From assembly GCF_023896955.1 (NCBI RefSeq), contig NZ_JAMHIW010000013.1, positions 1 through 64,000 on the forward strand: 64,000 nt of DNA. Direction: 5' to 3'. A program made the translations under genes and the position numbers. The stretch comes from Micromonospora sp. RHAY321. GTDB lineage: Bacteria; Actinomycetota; Actinomycetes; Mycobacteriales; Micromonosporaceae. Each line of letters starts with the position of its first letter. The stretch's first letter is position 1. The notes below the pieces were generated by a model. It was given only the letters and a program-made list of their open reading frames with translations. It did no database searches and was not told the DNA's origin. Shown here piece after piece: positions 17,102 to 25,861 of the stretch.

Positions 17102-18556
17102 TCAGACCCGGGCCGCACCCAGCTCGGCGATGGCGGCGTCCAGCCGCTGCGCGTACGCCGGGCTGATGCCGCCCTCGCCCATCCGGACCGCGACCTTCTC
17201 GCGCAGCCGGGCCACCGGCACGGCCAGCCCGTTCCGCCGGGAGGCGACGCTCACGGTCAGGTTGCGCAGCTCGTTGCGCAGGTCGAGGCCGACGTCGGAG
17301 CGGATCTCCCCGGCGTCCAACCCGGCGCCGATCAGCCCGTCGACCCGGTTGGCGGCCTCCACCAGCGTGCCCGGCGGCGCGGAGGGCGGGCCGGTTCTCG
17401 GCGGCGCCGACGGTGACACGGCCGGGCGGGATGCCTCATTGACCGGCGGGCCGGTCGACGTGGGCGCCGCCGGACCGGCGGTGGGTTGCGTCCGAGGTGT
17501 CGTCGGCTGCTCGGGCAGCAGGGCCGTCACGGTCAGCGCCACGCCGACCGCCAGGACCGCCGGGACCAGTAGCAGCGCACGCCGCCGGCGCGACCGGCCC
17601 GGCGCGCCGTCGCCCCGGTCGGGTACGCCCGGTCCCTCCGTCGTCCCGCCGGTCGACGCGTCGGGAGGCGCCGGCGAGCGGGTCGGCGTGGGCACCCGGA
17701 TGGCGGCCGTCGGCGGGTCTGCCGGCGGCAGACGGTCACGCAGAGCGGTGGCGACCTGCCGGGCGGACGGCCGGTCGGCCGGGTCCCGGGCGAGGCTGCG
17801 CAGGCAGATCCGGGCCACGACCGGCGGCAGCTCCGGCAGGTCGTCCAGCGTCGGAGGCGGGCCGTCGGCCAGCGCCGCGCTGAGCTGCTCCCAGGTGTCC
17901 GCCGGGTAGGGGACCCGGCCGGTGAGCGCCTCGTGCAGCAGCACGCCCAGGGAGTACACGTCGGTGGCCGGCTGGGCGGGCGCGCCGTCGAGCCGCTCCG
18001 GCGCCACGTACGCGGGGGTGCCGAAGGTGCCGCCGTCCTCGTCCTCGTCCGGCGCGCCGATCCGCGTGGCGATGCCGAAGTCGAGCACCTTGACACCCAC
18101 GCCGGTCATCATCACGTTGGCCGGGGTGATGTCGCGGTGCACGATGCCGAGCCGGTGCGCGGCGGCCAGCGCGTCGGCGATCTGTGCGCCCACCTGGACC
18201 GCCTCGGCCCACGGCAGCGGCCCCTCGGTGAGCCGCAGCTTCAACTCCTCACCGCTGAGCAGCTCCATGACGACGAACGAGGTGATGGAGCCGTCCGGGT
18301 CGACCGTCTCGCCGTAGTCGTGCACCGAGGTCACGTGCGGGTGCACCAGCTGCGCGGCGGCGCGGGCCTCCTCGCGCACCATGTCCCGGAACCGGGCGTC
18401 GGCGGCCAGCGACGGGGCGAGCACCTTGAGCGCGACGACCCGGTCCAGCACCTCGTCCCGGGCGCGCCAGATGACCGACATGCCGCCGGCGCCGATCTGG
18501 TCGATGAGTCGGTACCTGCGGGCCAGCAACCGGCCCGGATGCAGTGCTGCCTTCAC
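17102..18556 (-). CDS. Membrane Ser/Thr protein kinase (PknA/PknB-like)
   Basis: 484 residues. Kinase domain about 1-270 with GAGGMSVIWRARD (P-loop), VALKVL (Lys), VHRDITPANVM (catalytic loop), LDFGIA and YVAPERL. A Pro/Thr-rich linker follows, then one membrane segment near 320-340 and a C-terminal extracytoplasmic part of about 145 residues with a helical segment (NRVDGLIGAGLDAGEIRSDV). No PASTA repeats, so not a PknB orthologue in the strict sense. Start chosen at GTG 18556 with AGGGCAGG before it; a longer reading from TTG 18619 would begin inside TTGACA. Confidence 0.93.
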   Translation of the reverse strand: MKAALHPGRLLARRYRLIDQIGAGGMSVIWRARDEVLDRVVALKVLAPSLAADARFRDMVREEARAAAQLVHPHVTSVHDYGETVDPDGSITSFVVMELLSGEELKLRLTEGPLPWAEAVQVGAQIADALAAAHRLGIVHRDITPANVMMTGVGVKVLDFGIATRIGAPDEDEDGGTFGTPAYVAPERLDGAPAQPATDVYSLGVLLHEALTGRVPYPADTWEQLSAALADGPPPTLDDLPELPPVVARICLRSLARDPADRPSARQVATALRDRLPPADPPTAAIRVPTPTRSPAPPDASTGGTTEGPGVPDRGDGAPGRSRRRRALLLVPAVLAVGVALTVTALLPEQPTTPRTQPTAGPAAPTSTGPPVNEASRPAVSPSAPPRTGPPSAPPGTLVEAANRVDGLIGAGLDAGEIRSDVGLDLRNELRNLTVSVASRRNGLAVPVARLREKVAVRMGEGGISPAYAQRLDAAIAELGAARV

Positions 18557-18711
18557 GGATCGCACCTGCCCTCGGGGTGGGAGCGGTATCAGGTTGCGCG
18601 AATGTGTCCCGCCTGTCAACGCCGTCGTGCATGGACGGCCACCGCTGTCGCCGACCGCCCCGCGCGACGCGGCCGACCGGTCGGCGGCGGGGCCGTGCCA
18701 GGATGAGTGGC

Positions 18712-19545
18712 ATGGCGGGGGGACCGGTGGCGTTCGTGCTCGGCGGCGGGGGAGTGCTCGGCGCGGTCGAGGTGGGCATGTTGCGAGCCCTGTTCCGTGC
18801 CGGCATCCAACCCGACCTGGTGCTCGGCACCTCGATCGGCGCGGTCAACGGCGCACTCGTCGCCGCCGACCCGTCCGAGGCGGTGACCGACCGGTTGGTC
18901 CGGCTCTGGGCCTCACCCGAGGCCAGCGAGGTGTACGGCGACTCCGTCGCGCGGCAACTGCGCCGCTTCGCCGCCCGCACCCACCTGCACTCGCCCCGAC
19001 CGCTGCGCCGCCTGCTCGAATCCGAGCTGGGGGTGGACACCACCTTCGCGGACCTGCGGGTGCCGTTCCGTTGCTGCGCCGCGCACATCGAGCGTGCCGC
19101 CGAGCACTGGTTCGACAGCGGCCCGGTGGTGCCGGCCGTGCTGGCGTCGGCCTCGGTGCCCGGCCTGCTGCCGCCCATGCAGATCGACGGCGCGCACTAC
19201 GTGGACGGCGGCATCGTCAACTCCATCCCGATCGGCGAGGCGGTGGCCGCCGGCGCCGGCCAGATCTTCGTCCTCCAGGTGGGCCGGATCGAACGGGAGC
19301 TGACCCCGCCCCGGCGGCCGTGGGAGATCGCGCAGGTCGCGTTCGAGATCTCCCGCCGGCACCGGTTCTTCCGGGAGATGGCCGCGCTGCCCGAGGGCGT
19401 CGAGGTGCACGTCCTGCCCACCGGAGGGCTGAACCCGCGCGACGACACCCCGTGGGCGTACCGGGACATGGCGGCGGTGGGGCGGCGGATCAGCCGGGCG
19501 TACACCGCGTCCCGGCGTTACCTGGCCACCCACGTGGAGCGGTGA
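18712..19545 (+). CDS. Patatin-like phospholipase
   Basis: 277-residue serine hydrolase that would cleave acyl chains from phospholipids or other esters. Visible are the oxyanion-hole glycines (LGGGGVLGA), the nucleophile elbow GTSIGA (Ser near 46) and the catalytic Asp in VDGGI. Start at ATG 18712 is supported by CAGGAT seven bases upstream (near-leaderless). The downstream acyltransferase gene overlaps by one base, so deacylation and reacylation functions are encoded together, which suggests lipid remodelling. Confidence 0.92.
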   Translation: MAGGPVAFVLGGGGVLGAVEVGMLRALFRAGIQPDLVLGTSIGAVNGALVAADPSEAVTDRLVRLWASPEASEVYGDSVARQLRRFAARTHLHSPRPLRRLLESELGVDTTFADLRVPFRCCAAHIERAAEHWFDSGPVVPAVLASASVPGLLPPMQIDGAHYVDGGIVNSIPIGEAVAAGAGQIFVLQVGRIERELTPPRRPWEIAQVAFEISRRHRFFREMAALPEGVEVHVLPTGGLNPRDDTPWAYRDMAAVGRRISRAYTASRRYLATHVER

Positions 19546-20561
19546 TGCCGCTGCCCCCCAGGTGGCTGCGCCGGTTGCTGCTCGCTCCCGGCGTGGTGCT
19601 GCTCGCGGTCGCCGTGGTGACGACGCTGCCGGTCTGGGCGTTGGTCGCCGCGGCCGCCTCCCCACTGGTCCCCGGCCGGTTGCGCCCGCTGCGGCTGCTC
19701 TGGATCGGCTGCGTCTACCTCGTCTGGGACGCCGCCGCACTGCTCGCGCTCTTCGTGCTCTGGGTCGCCTCCGGTTTCGGCTGGCGGAGCCGTTCGCCGG
19801 CGTTCCAACGTGCGCACTACGTGCTGGCCGGCTGGTTCCTGCGGGTGCTGTTCTGGCAGGCCCGCTGGACGCTGCGGTTACGCATCGACGTCGTGGGCAC
19901 CGACCCGGACACCGCCCTGCCCGGCCGGCCCGAGCTGGTGCTCTGCCGGCACGCGGGGCCCGGTGACTCGTTCATCCTGATCCACGGGCTGGTCAACTGG
20001 TTCAAGCGGGAGCCGCGGATCGTGCTCAAGGACAGCCTCCAGTGGGACCCGGCGATCGACGTGCTGCTCAACCGGCTGCCCAACCGGTTCATCGCGCCGA
20101 CGCCGGAGCGCGGCGAGGAGACGGTACGCCAGGTCGGGCACCTGGCCAACGGGCTGGACGACAACGACGCCTTCGTGATCTTCCCGGAGGGTGGCAACTT
20201 CACCCCGAAGCGTCGGCTGCGCGCGATCGCCCGGCTGCGTTCCCTCGGCCTCGAGCGGATGGCGCTGCGCGCGGAACGGATGCGGCACGTGTTGGCCCCG
20301 CAGCCCGGCGGGATGCTCGCCGCGCTGGAGGCGGCCCCGGACGCCGGGGTCATCTTCGTCGCCCACACCGGGCTGGACCGGATGCTCACCGTCGCCGACG
20401 TGTGGCGCGAACTGCCGATGGACAAACGGATCGTGATGCGGTTCTGGTCGGTGCCCCCGGAGGACGTGCCGACCGGGCGGCAGGAACGCATCGACTGGCT
20501 CTACGACTGGTGGGCGCGCATCGACGCCTGGATCGCGGCCAACCGGGAGGCCGCCGCGTAG
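19545..20561 (+). CDS. Lysophospholipid acyltransferase family protein
   Basis: 338-residue membrane protein with three hydrophobic segments in the first 100 residues (near 13-40, 48-72 and 85-98) and a PlsC-type domain: HX4D as RHAGPGD and FPEGGNFTP as the acyl-acceptor motif. The region between is longer than in typical PlsC (LKDSLQWDPAIDVLLNRLPNRF). It starts in a TGATG overlap with the patatin gene. Probable acylation of a lysophospholipid; actual substrate unknown. Its stop codon TAG forms part of the -10 box of the next gene. Confidence 0.9.
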   Translation: MPLPPRWLRRLLLAPGVVLLAVAVVTTLPVWALVAAAASPLVPGRLRPLRLLWIGCVYLVWDAAALLALFVLWVASGFGWRSRSPAFQRAHYVLAGWFLRVLFWQARWTLRLRIDVVGTDPDTALPGRPELVLCRHAGPGDSFILIHGLVNWFKREPRIVLKDSLQWDPAIDVLLNRLPNRFIAPTPERGEETVRQVGHLANGLDDNDAFVIFPEGGNFTPKRRLRAIARLRSLGLERMALRAERMRHVLAPQPGGMLAALEAAPDAGVIFVAHTGLDRMLTVADVWRELPMDKRIVMRFWSVPPEDVPTGRQERIDWLYDWWARIDAWIAANREAAA

Positions 20562-20571
20562 GGTGCGGTCG
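20559..20571 (+). promoter_or_regulatory. -10 element of leaderless cutA
   Basis: TAGGGT (20559-20564) is followed by six bases and the GTG of cutA at 20571, which puts the transcription start on the start codon. The first three bases are the stop codon of the previous gene. Confidence 0.6.
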
Positions 20572-20891
20572 TGGACCAGATCTGCGTGGTGACGACGGTG
20601 GTGGATGCGCGTTCGGTCGCCGACGTGCTGGCGGCCGCGGCCGTCGCCGGGCGGCTCGCCGCCTGCGCGCAGGTCGGCGGTCAGGTGGACAGCACCTACT
20701 GGTGGCGGTCCGGGGTGGAGACCAGCAGCGAGTGGTCGGTGCAGTTCAAGACGGCACCCGACCGGCTCACCGCGCTGGTGGACCAGATCCGGGTCAGCCA
20801 CCCGTACGAGGTGCCGGAGATCCTGGTGTCCAGGGTGGAGAGCGGCGACCCCGGCTACGCCACCTGGGTACACGAGCACACGCGCCCCTGA
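20571..20891 (+). CDS. cutA: Divalent-cation tolerance protein CutA
   Basis: 106-residue protein matching the whole CutA family: an N-terminal strand ICVVTTV, AAAVAGRLAACAQV, the STYWWRSGVETSSEW beta hairpin, and HPYEVPEILV near the C-terminus. CutA is a small trimeric PII-like protein linked to copper tolerance in E. coli, but its role elsewhere is unclear. It starts at a leaderless GTG. Confidence 0.93.
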   Translation: MDQICVVTTVVDARSVADVLAAAAVAGRLAACAQVGGQVDSTYWWRSGVETSSEWSVQFKTAPDRLTALVDQIRVSHPYEVPEILVSRVESGDPGYATWVHEHTRP

Positions 20892-20939
20892 GTACGCGCA
20901 CTCTGGGCGGGCACCCCGCCGGGTTTCGATGATGACCAG

Positions 20940-23900
20940 GTGGATGACACCGGCTACCCCTGCCCCGCCTGCGGCGCCCCGGCCGACCTGAGCACCGGGT
21001 GCACCGGCTGTGGCCGTTCGCCCGACCCGGTCGCCGCCGAGGTGGTCCGGCTGGGGCGGGAGGTCGCCCAGCTCACGCCGGAGGTGGAGCGGGCCCGCCG
21101 GACGTACGTCGAGCTGGCCGGTCGGCTGGCGGCCAGTTCACAGCGGCGGGCCGAGTTGGCCGCGATCGTCCGCGCCGGGTTGGCCGCTGCCGCCCCCGCG
21201 CGGCCCGTGGCGGCTGGGACGCCGGCGTCGGTGGGTGGGGGATCCCCGGCAGCGGGCGCGGCGGAGACCTCGACGCGGACGGTTCAGGGCCTGCTGTTCG
21301 TCCTCGGTGGACTCCTGCTGGGCACCGCGGCGGTGGTCTTCACGGCGGTGGCCTGGGCGGCGGTGGGAGTCGGTGGCCGGGCGCTGATCCTGGCGGCGGT
21401 CACGGCGCTCGTCCTGGCCGTTCCGCTGGTGGCGGCCCGTCGGGGGTTGCGCGGCACGGCGGAGACGTTCGCCGCGGTGGGGCTGCTGCTGGTGGTGCTG
21501 GACGGCTACGCGGCCTGGTCGGTGAACCTGGCCGGTGTGGGTGGCTGGCCGGGCAGCAGGTACGCCGCGCTGGTCGGGGGGGCCAGCGCGGCGGTCGCCG
21601 TGTCGTACGCCCGGTGGAGCCGGTTGACCGGGCCCTGGTTCGCCGCTCTGCTGGCCGCCCAGCCGGTGCTGCCGCTGTTGGCCGCCGAAGCCCGGCCGGG
21701 AGCGGACGGTTGGGCGCTGGTCCTGCTCGGGGTGGCGCTGCTGGACCTGGCCGTGCTGGTCGCGCTGCGCGGGGGCGCACCGCGCGACGGGGCACGGCGG
21801 GCCCGGCTCGCCGGCCGGGTGCTCGCCGCGATCGGGCACGTCGCCGCACTGGTCGGCGCCACCGCCTGCGCCCTGGTGCCGCTGCTGGTCGGCCGGGCGG
21901 CGGGCTCACCGCTGCTGGCCGGGGCGCCACTGCTGCTGGTCGCGCTGACCGGGCTCGGCGCGGCCCGGCTGGTCGGCGGCCAGGCGGTGCGGGCGGTGGC
22001 GGCCGGCCTGGTGGTGCCGGTGCTGGCCGCCGCGCTGCTGCGTCCGGTGGCCGAGCTGCGGCCGTCGCTGCTGCTGGTCGCGGCGGCCACGGTGGCTCTC
22101 GGGCTGGCCGCCGGGGTGCGACTGCTGCCGGCCGGCTGGCGTACCGGCCCGCGCGCCGGGGCGCTGCTGGTCGCGGCGGGCACGGCGCAGATCGCAGTGC
22201 TGATCACCGGCGGGCTGGCGGTCGCCGCCGCTGCCCGATCGCTGCCGCCGTGGGGCGGCGCCGGAGCCGGACCGGACCTGGAGTGGGGCTGGCAGGTGGC
22301 CCCGGCTCTGGCGTTGGCGCTCGGCGCGACGGCACTGCTGCTGCCCCGGGGTGCGCGGGTGCCGCTCGCCACGGCCGGCGCGACGGCGCTGCTGCTCGCC
22401 CTGCCCGCCGCCTGGACGGCGACCTGGCCGGCCGTGGTGGTCGTGGACCTGGTCGGCGGGGTCGCGCTGCTGCTCTGGGTGCTGGCCCGACCGGCGGCCC
22501 GACCGGCGACGGTGACCGTCGGAGCGCTCGGTGGCGCGGTCCTGCTTGGGCACGGGCTGCTGGTGGCCCTGGCCGCCCCGGTGGGCGCACTGGTGGCGCT
22601 CGGGACGGTCGTCGTGCTCGGGGTGGCGCTGGCCGTACGCCGGGCCGCCGGCCCGTACCGGTGGGTGGCCGGCACGGGCCTGCTGGTCGCCCAGCTCGCG
22701 CTGCCGGCGGTGGCCGCGGTGGCACTGTTCGCCGCGGGTGCGCCGCCCTGGTGGCAGGCCCGGGCCGCGCTTGTCGCCGCCGGGCTGCCGCTGGTCGCTT
22801 CGCTCGCGGCGCGTCGTCACCGGGTCGAGCTGACCGGGTACGCGGTGACCGGTGCCATGGTCGCGGTGACCGCGCCCGGGCTCGCGCCGCTGGTCGTGGC
22901 GGGAGACGAGCCCGTCACGCTGTACGCGGCGCTGGCCGCGCTGGGCGTCGCGCTCGTCGCCCGGCGGGAGCTGCCGGCGGTCGGGGGGTCGTCGGTGGTG
23001 GGAGGGTCGTCGGCGGCTGGGGGGCTGCCGACGATCCGCCGGTCGGGTGTCCTGGTGGCGGCCGGCGTCGTCCTGGCGGCGGTCGCGGTGCTGGCCGCGC
23101 TGCCGGCGCTGCTGGGCGCGCTCGTCGCGCCGTACGGCAGCCGGGGGCCGGTCTGGTCCGGGGTGCCCACGGTCGTCGCCGACCCGGCGGCGTTCCCCGT
23201 CGCGCTGGCGCTGGGCGCGTTGGCGGTGGCCGCCGCGCTGACCGGACGGGCGGTCCGACCGCCGCTGCTGCCCGCGCTGCCGTTCGCCGCGGCTGCGCTG
23301 CCGGTGCTCCTCGTCGCGGTCGGGGCGCCCTGGCCGGTGCTGCCGGCAGCCGTCCTGCTCGCCGGAGTGACCACACTGCTGATCGCCGCCCTGGCCACGC
23401 CCCGTCCGGCGCTCGCGTCGATCGCGGTGCCGGTGGGGGCGGTGTTGGCCGCCGCCGGCGTGGTGGGGCTGCTGGCCACCCGGGCAGGCACGCTCGCCGC
23501 CGAGGGAGTGCTGCTGGTCGTGGCGGTGGCCGTCGCGGTGGGGGCGCGGCTCGTCGAGGTGCGCGTCACCGGTTGCCTCGCCGCCGTGGGGGCGGCGTCC
23601 GCGCTGGCGGTGACCGTGCCGCTCGCCGACGGGCTGCCGCTGCGCGCGGCGGCGTACCCGCTGCTGGTGGTGGCCGCGCTGGTCCTGGCCGCCGCGGCCG
23701 CGATAGGCCCCCCGGCCGCATCGGCGGGAGGGTCCACCGGCCGGTCCGCGACGGGGGCGGCCGGCGCTCCGGCCGGCCGGACGTCGGTCGGGCGGGTGCT
23801 GGACGGTGCCGCGCAGGCCGTGGCGCTGGTGGCGGCACTGCTGGCCGTCGAGGTGGCGAAGCACCTCGCGACCGTCTGCGTGCTCTGGGGCGTCGCCGTC

Positions 23901-24446
23901 GCGCTGCGGCTGCTGCGCCGGGGCGAACCGGCCGGGCGGCGGTGGGCGTTCGCCGGAATCGCCGGTGGCAGCGAGCTGCTGGGGGTGTGGGTGCTGCTGG
24001 CCGCCGGCGGGGTGACCGTGCTGGAGGCGTACACCATGCCGGCAGCGGCTCTCGCCCTCGGCGCGGGCCTGCTGGCGCTGCGGACCCGACCCGGGTTGAC
24101 GAGCTGGCTGGCGCTCGGCCCGGGGCTGGTCGCGGCGCTGCTGCCGAGCCTCGCGTCGGTCCTGGCCGGGCCGGACCCGCAGCCGTGGCGGCGGCTGCTG
24201 CTCGGCGCGGCGGCCCTGGGCGCGGTGCTGGCCGGCGCCACCCGGCGCTGGCAGGCCCCGGTGCTGCTCGGCGGCGGGGTGCTGGCGGTGCTGGCGCTGC
24301 ACGAGCTGGCCCGTGGCTGGGACCTGCTGCCCCGGTGGATCTATCTGGGCGCCGGTGGGCTGGCGCTGATCGGGCTCGCCGCCAGCTACGAGCGGCGACG
24401 GCGCGACCTGGCCCGGCTGCGGGCCGCGGTGGCCCGGCTGGGTTGA
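20940..24446 (+). CDS. Very large polytopic membrane protein with N-terminal zinc ribbon (SCO7613-like)
   Basis: 1168 residues, over 60% Ala/Leu/Val/Gly. Residues 6-25 form a zinc-ribbon motif (CPACG...CTGCG), followed by a helical charged segment (about 30-85) and then some 30 or more predicted membrane helices through to the C-terminus, which ends in a charged tail (YERRRRDLARLRAAVARLG). This matches the actinobacterial SCO7613 C-terminal-domain membrane family, of unknown function. Extreme codon bias makes every frame open here, but only this one gives regular helices. GTG start at 20940 without an obvious ribosome-binding site, so the exact start is uncertain. Confidence 0.85.
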   Translation: MDDTGYPCPACGAPADLSTGCTGCGRSPDPVAAEVVRLGREVAQLTPEVERARRTYVELAGRLAASSQRRAELAAIVRAGLAAAAPARPVAAGTPASVGGGSPAAGAAETSTRTVQGLLFVLGGLLLGTAAVVFTAVAWAAVGVGGRALILAAVTALVLAVPLVAARRGLRGTAETFAAVGLLLVVLDGYAAWSVNLAGVGGWPGSRYAALVGGASAAVAVSYARWSRLTGPWFAALLAAQPVLPLLAAEARPGADGWALVLLGVALLDLAVLVALRGGAPRDGARRARLAGRVLAAIGHVAALVGATACALVPLLVGRAAGSPLLAGAPLLLVALTGLGAARLVGGQAVRAVAAGLVVPVLAAALLRPVAELRPSLLLVAAATVALGLAAGVRLLPAGWRTGPRAGALLVAAGTAQIAVLITGGLAVAAAARSLPPWGGAGAGPDLEWGWQVAPALALALGATALLLPRGARVPLATAGATALLLALPAAWTATWPAVVVVDLVGGVALLLWVLARPAARPATVTVGALGGAVLLGHGLLVALAAPVGALVALGTVVVLGVALAVRRAAGPYRWVAGTGLLVAQLALPAVAAVALFAAGAPPWWQARAALVAAGLPLVASLAARRHRVELTGYAVTGAMVAVTAPGLAPLVVAGDEPVTLYAALAALGVALVARRELPAVGGSSVVGGSSAAGGLPTIRRSGVLVAAGVVLAAVAVLAALPALLGALVAPYGSRGPVWSGVPTVVADPAAFPVALALGALAVAAALTGRAVRPPLLPALPFAAAALPVLLVAVGAPWPVLPAAVLLAGVTTLLIAALATPRPALASIAVPVGAVLAAAGVVGLLATRAGTLAAEGVLLVVAVAVAVGARLVEVRVTGCLAAVGAASALAVTVPLADGLPLRAAAYPLLVVAALVLAAAAAIGPPAASAGGSTGRSATGAAGAPAGRTSVGRVLDGAAQAVALVAALLAVEVAKHLATVCVLWGVAVALRLLRRGEPAGRRWAFAGIAGGSELLGVWVLLAAGGVTVLEAYTMPAAALALGAGLLALRTRPGLTSWLALGPGLVAALLPSLASVLAGPDPQPWRRLLLGAAALGAVLAGATRRWQAPVLLGGGVLAVLALHELARGWDLLPRWIYLGAGGLALIGLAASYERRRRDLARLRAAVARLG

Positions 24447-24455
24447 GCCGGACGC

Positions 24456-24479
24456 GGGGGTAGGGCTCGCCCTACCCCC
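24456..24479 (+). terminator. Hairpin terminator
   Basis: Perfect 10-bp stem GGGGGTAGGG/CCCTACCCCC with loop CTCG, ten bases past the stop at 24446. Confidence 0.8.
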
Positions 24480-24580
24480 CATCCGGGGGTTGTCAGGGTT
24501 ACTCAGCGCAACTAATCCGGGAAGACTCAACGGTGAGCCCGGGCCACCCGGCACCGGCGTGAGCGGGAACGGGAGCATCA

Positions 24581-25633
24581 ATGGCGCTCGGAGCGGTGGC
24601 AGAACCGCCGGTACGACGGCGAGGTAGTGACTACGCACAGTTGTCTCGACGGATCAGTCAGGCGGGTCTGCTGGACCGACGCCCCGGCTGGTACGTCGCC
24701 CGCATCGTGCTCACCCTCGGTGCGTTCGTGGCCGGCTGGGTCGCCGTGTTCCTGGTCGGCGACTCCTGGTGGCAGTTGCCGCTCGCGGCCGCGATGGCGG
24801 TGGCGACGACCCAGGTCGCGTTCCTCGGCCACGATGCCGGGCACCGCCAGATGTTCCGCCGACGCGGCCCGAGCGAGATGGTGGGTCTCTTCGCCGGCAA
24901 CGCGGCGGTGGGGATCAGCTACGGCTGGTGGGTCGACAAGCACAACCGGCACCACGCCAACCCGAACCACGAGGACGAGGACCCGGACGTCGGCGCGGGG
25001 GCCCTGGTGTGGACGCCCGAGCAGGCGCTGGAGACCCGAGGGTTCGGTCGCTGGCTGGCCAAGCGCCAGGCGTACCTCTTCTTCCCGATGCTGCTGCTGG
25101 AAGGGCTGAGTCTGCACGTGGCGAGCATCCGGGCGATCGTCGGCCGGGAAGCGGACGGGCGGTACACCACCCCGATGCGGCACCGGGTGGTCGAGGGGGT
25201 GCTGCTGGTCGCGCACACCGCCGGCTACGTGGCACTGCTGCTGGCGGTCATGTCGCCGGTCAAGGCGCTGCTCTTCGCCGTCGTGCACCAGGCGCTGTGG
25301 GGCCTCTACATGGGCTGCTCGTTCGCGCCGAACCACAAGGGCATGCCGATGCCGACCGCCGAGGACGAGCTGGACTTCCTGCGTAAGCAGGTGCTGACGT
25401 CGCGCAACGTGCGGGGCGGCCTGCTCGTGGACACCGCGCTGGGCGGGCTCAACTACCAGATCGAGCACCACCTGTTCCCGAACATGCCCCGGGCCAACCT
25501 GCGCCGGGCACAGCCGATCGTCCGCGCGTACTGCGTCGAGCAGGGCATCCCGTACGCCGAGACCGGGCTGGTCGAGTCGTACCGGCAGGCACTCGGACAC
25601 CTGCACGAGGTGGGGCAGCCGCTGCGCGGCTGA
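24581..25633 (+). CDS. Membrane fatty acid desaturase (acyl-lipid/acyl-CoA type)
   Basis: 350-residue di-iron membrane enzyme that inserts a double bond into acyl chains using O2. The three histidine boxes are present: HDAGH near 84, HNRHH near 121 and QIEHHLFP near 293. Membrane segments lie near 40-85 and 200-245. It resembles actinobacterial DesA3-like desaturases. The gene stands alone between terminators; TTGTCA (24490) and TAATCC (24513) 17 bases apart are a possible promoter about 60 bases before the ATG. Confidence 0.94.
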   Translation: MALGAVAEPPVRRRGSDYAQLSRRISQAGLLDRRPGWYVARIVLTLGAFVAGWVAVFLVGDSWWQLPLAAAMAVATTQVAFLGHDAGHRQMFRRRGPSEMVGLFAGNAAVGISYGWWVDKHNRHHANPNHEDEDPDVGAGALVWTPEQALETRGFGRWLAKRQAYLFFPMLLLEGLSLHVASIRAIVGREADGRYTTPMRHRVVEGVLLVAHTAGYVALLLAVMSPVKALLFAVVHQALWGLYMGCSFAPNHKGMPMPTAEDELDFLRKQVLTSRNVRGGLLVDTALGGLNYQIEHHLFPNMPRANLRRAQPIVRAYCVEQGIPYAETGLVESYRQALGHLHEVGQPLRG

Positions 25634-25668
25634 GCACCCCGGCCGCTGGGCGGCTGGAGACGTACGTG

Positions 25669-25700
25669 GCGGGGGCGGTGCCGGACGGCACCGCCCCCGC
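25669..25700 (+). terminator. Hairpin terminator after the desaturase gene
   Basis: Perfect 14-bp stem GCGGGGGCGGTGCC with its complement, loop GGAC, 35 bases past the stop. Confidence 0.85.
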
Positions 25701-25774
25701 TTCGTCGTGTCGGGACGCAACGACACCCGCGACCGCTGGTCGATGCCGTTCGGCGTGCCCGGTAGGGTCGGCGC

Positions 25775-25861
25775 ATGGCAGACCTGCTCACCGCGGGGTC
25801 ACCCACCCGCGACGTGGACCTCGCGCCCCGGATCGACGAGATCATCCGGAGTGCCCGATGA
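25775..25861 (+). CDS. 28-codon leaderless ORF coupled to the FHA gene
   Basis: A short ORF encoding a 28-residue acidic-amphipathic peptide (begins MADLLTAG, ends DEIIRSAR). TAGGGT (25763-25768) stands exactly six bases before its ATG, the leaderless arrangement seen at other genes here, and its stop TGA overlaps the ATG of the FHA gene (ATGA). Promoter position, start and coupling together make it more than chance. It could be a real small protein or a leader that sets translation of the FHA gene. No known family recognised. Confidence 0.55.
   Translation: MADLLTAGSPTRDVDLAPRIDEIIRSAR

Noticed and set aside
18557..18619. TTG 18619 start for the Ser/Thr kinase
   Set aside because: The TTG is part of TTGACA, a -35 sequence, and the GTG at 18556 has a good ribosome-binding site and begins the kinase domain correctly.
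20999..24463. Alternative long frames over the 1168-residue membrane protein on both strands
   Set aside because: They translate to Gly/Arg/Ala-rich runs with no regular structure, whereas the chosen frame gives evenly spaced hydrophobic helices and a zinc ribbon.
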